Origin: Sphingomicrobium arenosum
GTDB lineage: Bacteria; Pseudomonadota; Alphaproteobacteria; Sphingomonadales; Sphingomonadaceae
NCBI RefSeq assembly: GCF_026157085.1
Contig: NZ_JANPVN010000001.1
Coordinates: 1,240,001 to 1,304,000, forward strand
Direction of reading: 5' to 3'
DNA: 64,000 nt
Positions 33,512-42,573 of the stretch are shown here, in pieces. Numbering within the stretch: position 1 is the stretch's first letter; each line of letters opens with the position of its first letter. Both the position numbers and the translations under genes were made by a program. The notes under the pieces were generated by a model that searched no databases, had not been told where the DNA came from, and saw only the letters and a program-made list of their open reading frames with translations.

Positions 33512-34033
33512 CTAGAGCGTCGCGTGAACCGTCGCGAGACCCTTCATCACCGCCGCGATCCGCACCGCGGTCTGGATGTCGACCTCTTTGACGTCGTGCT
33601 TCATCAGCACCTTTTCATGGCTGTCGATGCACAGGCCGCAGCCGTTGATCGCACTGACCGCTAGGCTGAAGAGCTCGAACTCTTCCTTGGCCACGCCGTG
33701 CGTGCCGATCATGTTCATCCTGAGCTTGGCGGGCATGGCGGCGTAATTCTCGTTCCCGGCAAGGTGCGTGAAGCGATAATAGACATTGTTCATCGCCATC
33801 ACCGCCGCCGCGCCGCGCGCCGCATCGGCCATCTTGCCGTCGAGCTTGGCCGCGCAATCGGCCTCGGCGGCCTCGACCAGCGGCTTGTAGCCGGTGCCGT
33901 GGGCGCAGGCGAGCAGCAGGCCGAACTTGCGTTCATCGCGCAGACCCTGCTCGGTCAGAAGCGAGGACAGGTTGAGCTTGAGATCCTTGGCATAGGCCGG
34001 CATCGCACCGGCAAATTCCTTGAGAGCGGACAT
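33512..34033 (-). CDS. ahpD: Alkylhydroperoxidase AhpD
   Basis: 173 residues. The AhpD active site is NGCGLCIDSHEKVL (CxxC with the following His), preceded by EFELFSLAVSA. It reduces the peroxiredoxin AhpC using lipoamide or a similar dithiol. It lies 123 bases downstream of ahpC on the same strand. Confidence 0.93.
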   Translation of the reverse strand: MSALKEFAGAMPAYAKDLKLNLSSLLTEQGLRDERKFGLLLACAHGTGYKPLVEAAEADCAAKLDGKMADAARGAAAVMAMNNVYYRFTHLAGNENYAAMPAKLRMNMIGTHGVAKEEFELFSLAVSAINGCGLCIDSHEKVLMKHDVKEVDIQTAVRIAAVMKGLATVHATL

Positions 34034-34156
34034 GCTTGTCTCCTCGGATTTTAGACAAAAAGGGGGCGGAAGCGCTGGACTTGGGGGTGATGCGCTCCCG
34101 CCCCGCAGGTTGGCGGCCGCCGGGGGTGGACAGCCGCCAGAACTATCATCGAAGGC

Positions 34157-34702
34157 TTAGGCCGCCTGCGGCTTCAGCACCTCGTCGCCTTCGGTCCAGT
34201 TGCACGGGCACAGCTCGTCGGTCTGCAGCGCGTCGAGCACGCGCAGCGCCTCGGCGGGGTTGCGACCGACGTTGAGGCCGTTGATCGTCACGTGCTGGAT
34301 GATGTTGTCGGGATCGACGATGAAGGTGGCGCGATAGGCGACGCCCTCTTCCTCGTTGAGGATGCCGAGCTCGCGGGCCAGCTTCTGGTTGGCATCGGCG
34401 ATCCACGGGAAATCGGCATTGGCCAGCTGCTCGTCCGAACGACGCCACGCGAAGTGGACGTGGGTGGTGTCGGTCGACGCGCCGATCAGCACCGCGTCAC
34501 GGTCGGCGAAGTCTTCGGCGAGTTCGCCATATCCGACGATTTCGGTCGGGCAGACGAAGGTAAAATCCTTCGGCCAGAAGAAGAGGACCTTCCACTTGCC
34601 ATTGGTTTCGCCGAGATCGAGCGTCTCGTCGGCGGGAAGCTGGTCAGTGCCCTGTTGGACGGGAACGGTGAGCGAGGGAAAGCGATCGCCAATGGTAAGC
34701 AT
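34157..34702 (-). CDS. ahpC: Peroxiredoxin AhpC
   Basis: 181 residues from the ATG at 34702. The peroxidatic Cys is in FFWPKDFTFVCPTEI and the resolving Cys is at the C-terminus in DELCPCNW. GASTDTTHVHFAWRR is typical of the AhpE/AhpC type paired with AhpD rather than AhpF. It removes organic and hydrogen peroxides. Divergent from oxyR. Confidence 0.95.
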   Translation of the reverse strand: MLTIGDRFPSLTVPVQQGTDQLPADETLDLGETNGKWKVLFFWPKDFTFVCPTEIVGYGELAEDFADRDAVLIGASTDTTHVHFAWRRSDEQLANADFPWIADANQKLARELGILNEEEGVAYRATFIVDPDNIIQHVTINGLNVGRNPAEALRVLDALQTDELCPCNWTEGDEVLKPQAA

Positions 34703-34809
34703 GAGCGGAAAACTCCGATTTTTTAAGTTTCGATGAGAGATGCTGCATCGCAGCACCGTGCGTTCGAGCCCCGATATAGGGGGGATTGTGCGAGCTTCAA
34801 TCGCTTAAT

Positions 34810-34824
34810 ATCAATGAGATTGAT
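34810..34824. promoter_or_regulatory. Candidate OxyR operator between ahpC and oxyR
   Basis: A perfect ATCAAT-GAG-ATTGAT palindrome lies within the 143-base intergenic region, in AT-rich DNA, 22 bases before the oxyR ATG. It fits the T-N11-A pattern of LysR-type sites. AhpC and oxyR promoters probably overlap here. Confidence 0.5.
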
Positions 34825-34845
34825 CGAATCAGTCGATGAGGAAAA

Positions 34846-35763
34846 ATGGCCGTCCACCTGCCCACCATCAAGCAACTTCAATATTTGATCGCGCTCCATG
34901 AACATGGCCATTTCGGGCGCGCCGCCGAACATTGTTTCGTGACCCAATCGACGCTGTCGGCGGGCATCCGCGAGTTGGAAACGCTGCTCGGCACGGTGCT
35001 GGTCGAGCGTACGCGCCGCGTCGTCCGCTTCACCCCGCTGGGCGAAAAGATCGCGGCCCAAGCGCGCGACGTGCTGCGAGAGACACAGGCGCTGGCGGGC
35101 CTTGCCGCCGCCGAGGGCAAGCCGCTGTCGGGCGACCTTCGGCTCGGCGTCATCCCGACCATCGCGCCCTTCCTGCTGCCACGCGTGCTCCCGCACCTAC
35201 GCCAACGCTACCCCGACCTCCGGCTCTTCCTGCGCGAGGAAACCAGCCAGGCGAGCTGCGAGGCGCTCCACCGCGGCCAGCTCGATTGCGTGCTGCTCGC
35301 TTTGCCCTTTCCCTGCGGCGACGTCGATCATGTCGAGCTGTTCGCCGACCGGCTCTTCATCGCCTATCCCAAGGGCGAGGCGCCCGACCTCAAGTCGATC
35401 CCGCCGCGCCTCATCGAGGAAGGGCGCCTGCTCATGCTCGAGGACGGCCACTGCCTGAAGGATCATGCGCTGGCCGCCTGCAACCGGCCCGAGATCCGCG
35501 CCTCGGCAACCATGATGGCAACAAGTCTGCATACGCTCGTCGAATTGGTCGACAACGGCCTCGGCCTCACCTTCATTCCCGAAATGGCGCTGTCGGCGGG
35601 GATCATCGAGCATACCGACATCGAGGCGCGTCCGCTAGAAAGCGACCATGGCACCCGCGCCATCGCGCTTGCGTGGCGTCGCGGCAGCCCACGGCACGAG
35701 GAATTCACGATGCTGGGCGGGGCGCTGGCCGAACTAGCCGGGGAGCTGGTCGAGGCCCAATAG
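34846..35763 (+). CDS. oxyR: LysR-type regulator OxyR
   Basis: 305 residues. N-terminal winged helix-turn-helix (IKQLQYLIALHEHGHFGRAAE, TQSTLSAGIRELE) and a C-terminal substrate-like domain. The two redox cysteines are conserved with the E. coli spacing of nine: LMLEDGHCLKDHALAAC. That supports peroxide sensing by disulphide formation. It is divergent from ahpC, its expected target. Confidence 0.93.
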   Translation: MAVHLPTIKQLQYLIALHEHGHFGRAAEHCFVTQSTLSAGIRELETLLGTVLVERTRRVVRFTPLGEKIAAQARDVLRETQALAGLAAAEGKPLSGDLRLGVIPTIAPFLLPRVLPHLRQRYPDLRLFLREETSQASCEALHRGQLDCVLLALPFPCGDVDHVELFADRLFIAYPKGEAPDLKSIPPRLIEEGRLLMLEDGHCLKDHALAACNRPEIRASATMMATSLHTLVELVDNGLGLTFIPEMALSAGIIEHTDIEARPLESDHGTRAIALAWRRGSPRHEEFTMLGGALAELAGELVEAQ

Positions 35764-36033
35764 CCACATGTCGAGCCGCACCGCACGGATCGGCGCGTCG
35801 GGCATCGACGCGTTGAGTTCGCTGCGGTGACGCATGATCCATGACAAGCATTCGGCGCGGCTGTCGAAGGTCGGAAAACGCTCCCTGCTGGGGCGCATGG
35901 TGCGCCGGTCGACGAGGTAGCGCGCTTCCTTGTGGCACCCGGGCATCGCCTCCCAGTCGCGTCGCGGCGCGCGAACGCAGGGGACCCAATGCGCCTGTCC
36001 GGCGTGGAGACTGTCGATTTCGCTTCTGTGCAT
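35734..36033 (-). CDS. Small hypothetical protein, 99 residues
   Basis: Reads MHRSEIDSLHAGQAHWVPCV, then RRDWEAMPGCHKEARYLVDR and CLSWIMRHRSELNASMPDAP. It is rich in Arg, His and Trp with three cysteines, and has no membrane segment. It overlaps the oxyR 3' end by 30 bases. The start at 36033 is preferred because upstream codons look non-coding. No function is assigned. Confidence 0.45.
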   Translation of the reverse strand: MHRSEIDSLHAGQAHWVPCVRAPRRDWEAMPGCHKEARYLVDRRTMRPSRERFPTFDSRAECLSWIMRHRSELNASMPDAPIRAVRLDMWLLGLDQLPG

Positions 36034-36109
36034 CCTCAATCCTCTCCCGATCGCGATGACCGAGGCATGAGGCCGCATTTTCACTGAAAAGTCAAAGCCC
36101 GGCGAAGGC

Positions 36110-36682
36110 TCAGTCCATGTGCCTGAGGCCGACGCGGAGGTAATCGTAACCGGTGATCATGGTCAGGATCGCCGCGCCCCAGAGGCTGATGACGCCGACC
36201 TGATGGATCCACAGTTCGCTCGGGAAGCCACCGCCGAGGATGAGCGCGCCCAGCGCCACCATCTGCAGGGTCGTCTTCCACTTGGCGAGCCGGCTGACCG
36301 GCACCGACACGTTCAAGGGCCCGAGAAATTCGCGCAGCCCCGACACGATGATCTCGCGCAGGAGGATGACCAGCGCGGGAATGATCGTCAGCCCCGCGAT
36401 GACCGGCTCGGGCTCGTCCGCCACGCGGCGCGTCGCGACCAGCATGATGATCACGGCCGCGACCATGATCTTGTCGGCGATAGGGTCGAGGAACTGGCCC
36501 AGACGGCTGATCTGGCCCTGCGCGCGCGCCAGATAGCCGTCGATATAGTCGGTCACCCCGACAAGGCTGTAGAGCACGAAGGTGATGAGATAATCGAGCG
36601 GGCTCGGGCTCCACAACAGCCACACGAGGATGGGCACCGCAAAGATGCGCGAGAGCGTGAGAAGGTTGGGGAGCGTCAGCAT
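36110..36682 (-). CDS. pgsA: CDP-diacylglycerol-glycerol-3-phosphate 3-phosphatidyltransferase
   Basis: 190 residues from the ATG at 36682. It carries the CDP-alcohol phosphotransferase motif D-x2-D-G-x2-A-R-x8-G-x3-D-x3-D (DYIDGYLARAQGQ then LGQFLDPIADK) and about six membrane segments. The start MLTLPNLLTLSRI is typical. It makes phosphatidylglycerol phosphate. Divergent from the LplT-like transporter. Confidence 0.95.
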   Translation of the reverse strand: MLTLPNLLTLSRIFAVPILVWLLWSPSPLDYLITFVLYSLVGVTDYIDGYLARAQGQISRLGQFLDPIADKIMVAAVIIMLVATRRVADEPEPVIAGLTIIPALVILLREIIVSGLREFLGPLNVSVPVSRLAKWKTTLQMVALGALILGGGFPSELWIHQVGVISLWGAAILTMITGYDYLRVGLRHMD

Positions 36683-36793
36683 CGTTTCGGGGCCGACCTT
36701 AGGCACAGTCCGCGCGGCGCGGCAATTTCTTTTTGCCCTTTGCCCGAGCTTGGGCTTTGAAGGCGGGCAGTCGCCACGGGGGAACGACCGCAT

Positions 36794-38089
36794 ATGAAAC
36801 CCAGCCTCGCCCTCCTCGGGCACCGCCGCTTCGCCCCGCTCTTCGCGGTCCAGTTCGCCGGCGCCTTCAACGACAATCTCTTTCGCACCGCGATGGTGCT
36901 GCTGGTGATCTTCGGCATCTATGACGATGCCAGCGCCGAGGCGAGCCTGTCGGCGGTGGCTGGCGGCCTGTTCATCCTCCCCTTCATGCTCTTTTCGGCC
37001 TTCGCGGGCAGCCTTGCCGACAGCCGCGACAAGGCGCTGATGATCCGCCGCATCAAGAGCGCGGAAATCCTCATCATGGCCTGCGGGGCCGCCGGGCTAC
37101 TCTTCCAGAGCGTGCCGCTCCTCCTCGGCACGCTGGCCGCGACCGGGCTCCAGTCCGCCTTCTTCGGCCCGATCAAATATGCGCTTTTGCCCCAGCACCT
37201 GGCCGCCGACGAGGTGCTGGGGGGCACCGGGCTCGTCCAGGCGGGCACCTATGTCGCCATCCTCGGCGGGACATTGGCAGGCGGCGCATTGGTGGCGGGC
37301 GCCTCCTCGGGCGCGGTCGACGGCAGCCGTGCGGCCATCGCCATCCTCGCGGTCGCGCTCCTGGGCCGCCTCGCCGCTGCTTTCGTGCCCCCCGCACCGC
37401 CGCAGGGCGACGCCGCCGGGGCGCGGCCCGATTGGAACGTGCTGCGCGCCTCCGTCGCCATCACGCGCGAGGTCATGGCGCATGGCGAGGCGCGCCGCGC
37501 CATCTGGGCGATCAGCATCTTCTGGGCGCTGGGCGCAGTGCTGCTCGCCCAATTCCCGCCACTGGTGAAGAATGCACTGGGCGGCGATGAAAGCGTCGCC
37601 ACCGCCTTTCTCGCCATTTTCTCGATCGGCGTCGCGCTCGGCAGCGTCGGAGTCAACCGACTGCTCGGCGGTGAGGTCTCAGCCCGCTTCGCCGCGCCCG
37701 CCGCGATCGGCATGGCGCTGTTCGCCGCCGACCTCTACCGCCGCCTTCACGACTGGGTCCCGGGGCCCGAGCTCCTCGGGCTTCGCGACTTTCTCTCGGC
37801 GACCGGCGGGCTCGGGGTCGGAATCGACCTGTTCGGCCTCGCAATCATGGGGGGCGCCTTCGTCGTCCCGCTCTACGCCTATCTCACCACCCGCATCCCC
37901 CCCGCCCTCACCGCGCGCGCGGTGGCGGTCAACAATATCGTCAACTCGGGGCTGATGGTGGTGGGCAGCGTGGCGCTCACTCTCGCGATTCAGGCGGGCG
38001 TGTCGATCACCGACAGCCTCGTGGGCATCGTCGCCGTCGCCCTGCTCGCCGCCTGGCTAGGCCGCCGCGTCGCCCGGTTCAGGCAATGA
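36794..38089 (+). CDS. MFS transporter, LplT-like (lysophospholipid transporter family)
   Basis: 431 residues, 12 hydrophobic segments. The opening RRFAPLFAVQFAGAFNDNLF and AFFGPIKYALLPQHL, TRIPPALTARAVAVNNIVNS match the LplT/Aas-partner branch, which flips lysophospholipids for re-acylation. No Aas acyltransferase is fused or adjacent, so the substrate remains inferred. It neighbours pgsA, consistent with phospholipid metabolism. Confidence 0.78.
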   Translation: MKPSLALLGHRRFAPLFAVQFAGAFNDNLFRTAMVLLVIFGIYDDASAEASLSAVAGGLFILPFMLFSAFAGSLADSRDKALMIRRIKSAEILIMACGAAGLLFQSVPLLLGTLAATGLQSAFFGPIKYALLPQHLAADEVLGGTGLVQAGTYVAILGGTLAGGALVAGASSGAVDGSRAAIAILAVALLGRLAAAFVPPAPPQGDAAGARPDWNVLRASVAITREVMAHGEARRAIWAISIFWALGAVLLAQFPPLVKNALGGDESVATAFLAIFSIGVALGSVGVNRLLGGEVSARFAAPAAIGMALFAADLYRRLHDWVPGPELLGLRDFLSATGGLGVGIDLFGLAIMGGAFVVPLYAYLTTRIPPALTARAVAVNNIVNSGLMVVGSVALTLAIQAGVSITDSLVGIVAVALLAAWLGRRVARFRQ

Positions 38090-38252
38090 AAAGCGTGGTG
38101 AACATGAAACCCGCCGCGAAGGTCATGCCGAACAGGCGAATGTCCTCGGCGCGCGCCAATTCCTTTTCGCACAGCACCGCAAAGGTCGCGCGATAAGCGC
38201 TCCGCAGGCTGCGGAGGAATTCATCGAAGGCAAGGCGGCTCGTCGACTCCAT
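38079..38252 (-). CDS. Small membrane protein, 57 residues
   Basis: Reads MESTSRLAFDEFLRSLRSAY and continues to FAVLCEKELARAEDI, then a C-terminal hydrophobic segment (FGMTFAAGFMFTTLFIA). It is tail-anchored in design. The stop overlaps the transporter's 3' end by 11 bases. Coding is supported by codon use and the clean start, but function is unknown. Confidence 0.5.
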   Translation of the reverse strand: MESTSRLAFDEFLRSLRSAYRATFAVLCEKELARAEDIRLFGMTFAAGFMFTTLFIA

Positions 38253-38331
38253 GTCGAGAGTCCTAACGCGCGGTTTACCTTTTGGGCAAACTTATCGGTA
38301 ACGCTTGTCCCGGCGCGGGACGGTTCCGGCC

Positions 38332-39993
38332 TCAGGCGCGCTGCTGCGCACCCGCCTGCGAGGCGTCGGCATCGCCGTGGCGCAGCAATTGTTCGGCTTG
38401 GTCGGCGGTCATGGGCTTGCCGAAATACCAGCCCTGCCCCTTCTGGCAGCCGATTTCCATGACCATGGCATGGGCGCGCGCCGTCTCGACGCCCTCCACC
38501 GTCACCGGAATGTCGAGCGCCTGCGCCAGCGTCGTCACCGCGCGCACGATCGCCCGGCTCTCGCGATCCTCGTGGAGCGAGGAGACGAAGCTGCGGTCGA
38601 TCTTGATCATGTCGAAGGGCAGTGCGCGCAGGTGCGACAGGCTGGAAAAGCCGGTGCCGAAATCATCGAGCGCGATGCGGATGCCCTGGTTCTTGAGGCT
38701 GACGATCACGTTACGCGCCATCTCGAGGTCCGAGAAGAGCGAGCTTTCGGTAATCTCGACGATCAGTCGCTCGGCCGGAAAACCGGTCTCGACCAGCAAT
38801 CGCACCAGCTTTTGCGCCAGCCAGCCATCGCCCAGCTGCGACGGCGCGATGTTGATCGACAGGTCGATGGCCTCGGGCCATTCGAGCGCGCGCTTCATCG
38901 CGATGCGGAAGACATGTTCGGTCAACGCGCCGACAAGGCCATGTTCCTCGGCCACCGGGATGAATCGGTCGGGGCCGATCATGCCGGCCAGCGGATGGTC
39001 CCAGCGCGACAGCACCTCGAACCCCGTCACGCGTCCGGTCGCAAGGTCCACCTGGGGCTCGAAATGCGGCAGGAATTGGCCGGCGTCGATCCCGGCGCGG
39101 ATGCCCTGTTCAAGCTCCGAATGCGCGATCAGCTCGCGCTCCATGCCATCGTCGAACCAGACCGGGCGGGCGAGCCGTCCGGCCTTGCCCTCGGCGAGCG
39201 CGATGTCGGCGCGGCGCAGCAGGGCGCGCGCCCGCATCTCGCCGCGGCCCGCGACCGCGATGCCGACATGAGCGCCGACCTGGATCATCTTGCCGTCGAT
39301 CTCGAAGGGGCGGCTGGCGCTGTCGAGCATAGCCTGTGCGACGCTTTCAATCCGCTCGAGGTCGAGATTGGTTTCGCGCGTGACGACGATCAGCGCGAAT
39401 TCATCGCCCGCGACGCGCGCCGCGCTGCGATCCTCGCCTGCCAACTTGCCAATCTCGGCGGCGATCTGGCGCAGCAGTTCATCACCAAGGTCGAAGCCAT
39501 GGCGCTCGTTGATCGACTTGAAGCGATTGAGCTGGAGCGAGACGACCGCGACATGGCTCACCGCAGCGTCCGTGTTCACCCGCGCGCCGATCTCGGAAAA
39601 ACCCTTGCGGTTGGCCAGCCCTGTCATGCCATCGATCGAGGCGCGCTGCCGGGCATGGCGCTCACTATCTTCGCGCCGCTGGATCTCTTGCTGGACGTCG
39701 ACATAATAGCGCCAGCCGAACAGGATCAGGGCGACATTGAGGACCAGCGTGACCGTCGTCACCTTGAGGTCGGCGGTCACGCCGTCGAGCCCTTCGCTCA
39801 GTCGCACGAAGAAGCTGGCACCATTGACGATGAATAGGATGACCGCGCCGACGAGGATCGCCAGCGTCAGCCAGTCGCGGTGGCCGCGAAGCGCGCGTCG
39901 CAAGCGCTGCAGCGCACCGATGTCGTCATGCCCACTCATGCTGACCGTCATGGCCGCGAAGTGGTTAAGATTTCGCACAACATGATAGGTCAT
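38332..39993 (-). CDS. GGDEF-EAL protein (c-di-GMP signalling)
   Basis: 553 residues from the ATG at 39993, which has GAGAGG upstream; earlier in-frame sequence is the tRNA-Leu gene and is not coding. Two membrane segments (WLTLAILVGAVILFIVNGAS and TTVTLVLNVALILFGW). The GGDEF domain has a degenerate site (RVAGDEFAL instead of GGDEF). The EAL domain has EVL in GFEVLSRWDHP, SINIAPSQL, IVEITESSLF, and LDDFGTGFSSLSHL with QGWYFGKPM, so phosphodiesterase activity is likely while cyclase activity is doubtful. Confidence 0.88.
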   Translation of the reverse strand: MTYHVVRNLNHFAAMTVSMSGHDDIGALQRLRRALRGHRDWLTLAILVGAVILFIVNGASFFVRLSEGLDGVTADLKVTTVTLVLNVALILFGWRYYVDVQQEIQRREDSERHARQRASIDGMTGLANRKGFSEIGARVNTDAAVSHVAVVSLQLNRFKSINERHGFDLGDELLRQIAAEIGKLAGEDRSAARVAGDEFALIVVTRETNLDLERIESVAQAMLDSASRPFEIDGKMIQVGAHVGIAVAGRGEMRARALLRRADIALAEGKAGRLARPVWFDDGMERELIAHSELEQGIRAGIDAGQFLPHFEPQVDLATGRVTGFEVLSRWDHPLAGMIGPDRFIPVAEEHGLVGALTEHVFRIAMKRALEWPEAIDLSINIAPSQLGDGWLAQKLVRLLVETGFPAERLIVEITESSLFSDLEMARNVIVSLKNQGIRIALDDFGTGFSSLSHLRALPFDMIKIDRSFVSSLHEDRESRAIVRAVTTLAQALDIPVTVEGVETARAHAMVMEIGCQKGQGWYFGKPMTADQAEQLLRHGDADASQAGAQQRA

Positions 39994-40014
39994 CGCGATA
40001 CCTCTCGCGATGGG

Positions 40015-40100
40015 TGGTGCGGACGGCGGGACTTGAACCCGCACTCCCTCACGGGAAGCCGATTTTAAGTCGGCAGCGTCTACCATTCCGCCACGTCCGC
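40015..40100 (-). tRNA. tRNA-Leu(UAA), CCA encoded
   Basis: 86 bases on the minus strand. The acceptor stem GCGGACG pairs with CGTCCGC; discriminator A and CCA follow. The anticodon stem CCGAC/ATCGG region carries TAA in the loop (CTTAAAA). It has the long variable arm expected of tRNA-Leu and a GGTTCAAGTCC T-arm. It lies 21 bases upstream of the GGDEF-EAL start. Confidence 0.95.
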
Positions 40101-40148
40101 AACCTCAAGATGCGGACCCGGTGTGGCGCTCAGGCCCGCTCGTTCGAC

Positions 40149-40451
40149 TTAATCGTTGTCTGCGCGCTGTGCGTTTAAGTTGAGCCGCTCGCGCATTTCC
40201 TTGCCCGGCTTGAAATAGGGCACGCGCTTGGCGGCGACATCGACGGGATCGCCGGTGCGCGGGTTGCGCCCGGTGCGCGCATCGCGCTGGCGCGTCGAAA
40301 AGGCACCGAAACCGCGAAGTTCGACGCGGCCGCCATCGGCCAGTTGCTCGATGATGCTGTCGAAGAGCCCGGCGACGACGGCTTCCACTTCGCGCTGCGT
40401 CAGGTCAGGAAAATCCTGGCAGATCTTTTGCACCAGTTCCGAACGGATCAT
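40149..40451 (-). CDS. ihfB: Integration host factor subunit beta
   Basis: 100 residues from the ATG at 40451. HU/IHF fold with the DNA-intercalating arm [17 protein letters not shown] and the signature [14 protein letters not shown]. The start [20 protein letters not shown] is IhfB-like. It lies downstream of rpsA, the usual proteobacterial order, separated by a terminator. Confidence 0.93.
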   Translation of the reverse strand: MIRSELVQKICQDFPDLTQREVEAVVAGLFDSIIEQLADGGRVELRGFGAFSTRQRDARTGRNPRTGDPVDVAAKRVPYFKPGKEMRERLNLNAQRADND

Positions 40452-40518
40452 GCGGTTCTCATCCCCCGTAATTACACATCGCTCCGCCCCCCGGCGGATC
40501 ATCTGGGCACAGGATTGG

Positions 40519-40561
40519 GAAAAAAAACGGGGCGGTGCAAGCCCTTGCTCGCACCGCCCCG
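40519..40561 (-). terminator. Terminator between rpsA and ihfB
   Basis: Minus strand: GGGGCGGTGCGAGCAAGGGC pairs with its arm GCTTGCACCGCCCC, then eight T. Transcription of ihfB therefore probably has its own promoter. Confidence 0.88.
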
Positions 40562-40593
40562 AATTTTTTCATCCCGAAACGGGAAGGGGCGAC

Positions 40594-42291
40594 TTACTTG
40601 TCGTCCTTCTGCTTCAGCGCTTCGCCGAGGATGTCGCCGAGGCTGGCACCCGAATCCGACGAACCGTACTGGGCCACGGCCTGCTTCTCTTCCGAGATCT
40701 GCAGCGCCTTGATCGAGTAGTTGGGCTTCTTGGAACGATCGAAGCCGGTGACCAGCGCGTCGAACTTCTGGCCGACCTGGAAACGCTCCGGACGCTGTTC
40801 GTCGCGGTCGCGGCCAAGGTCCGAGCGGCGGATGAAGCCGATGGCGCCATCGTCGCCGGCCTGCACTTCGAGGCCGCCGTCGCGCACGTCGAGGACGGTG
40901 ACAGTGACCGTCTCGCCCTTCTTGACGCCGTCGGCATCGGCCGACACGCCGCCACGTTCGAGCTGCTTCATGCCCAGGCTGATGCGCTCCTTCTCGACGT
41001 CGACGTCGAGAACGACGGCCTTGACCGTCTCACCCTTGTGGTGGAGCTGCAGCGCTTCCTCGCCCGACACGCCCCAGGCGATGTCCGACATGTGGACCAT
41101 GCCGTCGACGTCGCCCGGAAGGCCGATGAAGAGACCGAATTCGGTGGCGTTCTTGACTTCGCCTTCCACTTCGGTGCCGACCGGGAACTTGTCGGCAAAG
41201 TCGTGCCACGGGTTCGACTGGGCCTGCTTGAGGCCGAGCGAGATGCGACGCTTTTCCTCGTCGACTTCGAGGATTTTGACCTCGACTTCCTGGCTGGTCG
41301 AGACGATCTTGCCCGGGTGGACGTTCTTCTTGGTCCAACTCATTTCCGAAACGTGGACGAGGCCTTCGATGCCCGGCTCGAGTTCGACGAAGGCACCATA
41401 TTCGGTGATGTTCGTCACGCGGCCCGTGAAGTTGGCGTCGATCGGATACTTGGCCGAGGCGCCTTCCCACGGATCGGCTTCGAGCTGCTTCATGCCGAGG
41501 CTGATGCGCTGGGTCTCGCGGTTGATGCGGATGATCTGCACCTTAACCTTGGCACCGATCTCGAGAACTTCGCTCGGGTGACCGACGCGCTTGTAGCTGA
41601 TGTCGGTGACGTGGAGCAGGCCGTCGATGCCGCCGAGATCGACAAAGGCGCCGTAATCGGTGATGTTCTTGACGACGCCCTCGATGACCTGGCCTTCGGT
41701 GAGGCTCTGGATGAGGTCGCTACGCTGCTCAGCGCGAGTTTCCTCGAGGATGGCGCGGCGCGACACGACGATGTTGCCGCGGCGACGGTCCATCTTGAGG
41801 ATCTGGAACGGCTGCGGGATGTCCATCAGCGGGGTGACGTCGCGCACGGGGCGGATGTCGACCTGGCTGCCCGGAAGGAAGGCCACCGCACCGCCGAGGT
41901 CGACGGTGAAGCCGCCCTTCACGCGGCCGAAGATGTTGCCCTCGACGCGCTCGTCGGCCTCGAACTGCTTTTCCAGCTTGTCCCAGGCAGCTTCGCGGCG
42001 CGCACGGTCACGCGACAGCATCGCTTCGCCATTGGCGTTCTCGACGCGGTCGACATAGACTTCGACTTCGTCGCCGACGCTGATTTCGGCCTTCTGGCCG
42101 GGGGCGGCGAATTCGCGCAGCGGGACGCGGCCTTCGCTCTTCAGACCCACGTCGATGACCGCGAGGTCGTTCTCGATGCCGGTCACCTTGCCGGTGACGA
42201 CCTTGCCTTCGAAGCCTTCGTCTTCGCCACCGAGTTTTTCATTGAGAAGCGCGGCGAAATCGTCGCGCGTCGGGAAAGCCGTATCGGCCAT
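40594..42291 (-). CDS. rpsA: 30S ribosomal protein S1
   Basis: 565 residues from the ATG at 42291. Six S1 OB-fold repeats are readable, for example VEGNIFGRVKGGFTVDLGG, IEGVVKNITDYGAFVDLGG, FTGRVTNITEYGAFVELEP and VEGEVKNATEFGLFIGLPG. The last repeat (VTVTVLDVRDGGLEVQAG) is the most diverged. It binds mRNA on the ribosome. It follows cmk with a 282-base leader, room for autoregulation of its own translation. Confidence 0.97.
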   Translation of the reverse strand: MADTAFPTRDDFAALLNEKLGGEDEGFEGKVVTGKVTGIENDLAVIDVGLKSEGRVPLREFAAPGQKAEISVGDEVEVYVDRVENANGEAMLSRDRARREAAWDKLEKQFEADERVEGNIFGRVKGGFTVDLGGAVAFLPGSQVDIRPVRDVTPLMDIPQPFQILKMDRRRGNIVVSRRAILEETRAEQRSDLIQSLTEGQVIEGVVKNITDYGAFVDLGGIDGLLHVTDISYKRVGHPSEVLEIGAKVKVQIIRINRETQRISLGMKQLEADPWEGASAKYPIDANFTGRVTNITEYGAFVELEPGIEGLVHVSEMSWTKKNVHPGKIVSTSQEVEVKILEVDEEKRRISLGLKQAQSNPWHDFADKFPVGTEVEGEVKNATEFGLFIGLPGDVDGMVHMSDIAWGVSGEEALQLHHKGETVKAVVLDVDVEKERISLGMKQLERGGVSADADGVKKGETVTVTVLDVRDGGLEVQAGDDGAIGFIRRSDLGRDRDEQRPERFQVGQKFDALVTGFDRSKKPNYSIKALQISEEKQAVAQYGSSDSGASLGDILGEALKQKDDK

Positions 42292-42573
42292 AAAGTTCAC
42301 TTCTTTCGTCTCTGGGTTTGCCGCCGGTCTCCCACCACGGGAGCGCCTTCTCCTTGCGGACTTGGACAAACCTGATCCAATCCCGCTCCGGGACCATCCC
42401 GAGAGCGGCATCCGTTGACCCGATGGACACGGAAGGCTGCGACAGCGTGTATCGGCGAACGAAACGATCGGCAAAAATGCCTTTATCGTCCGTCACTTGA
42501 CGCTGGAGACGGGCCTTCCGCGAACCGACCGGCTCGCTGGACGGGCGCGCTGTAGCGGCAAATGGCTATTTTC

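Noticed and set aside
39994..40086. N-terminal extension of the GGDEF-EAL protein
   Set aside because: Those codons are the tRNA-Leu gene read in frame; a Shine-Dalgarno supports the ATG at 39993.
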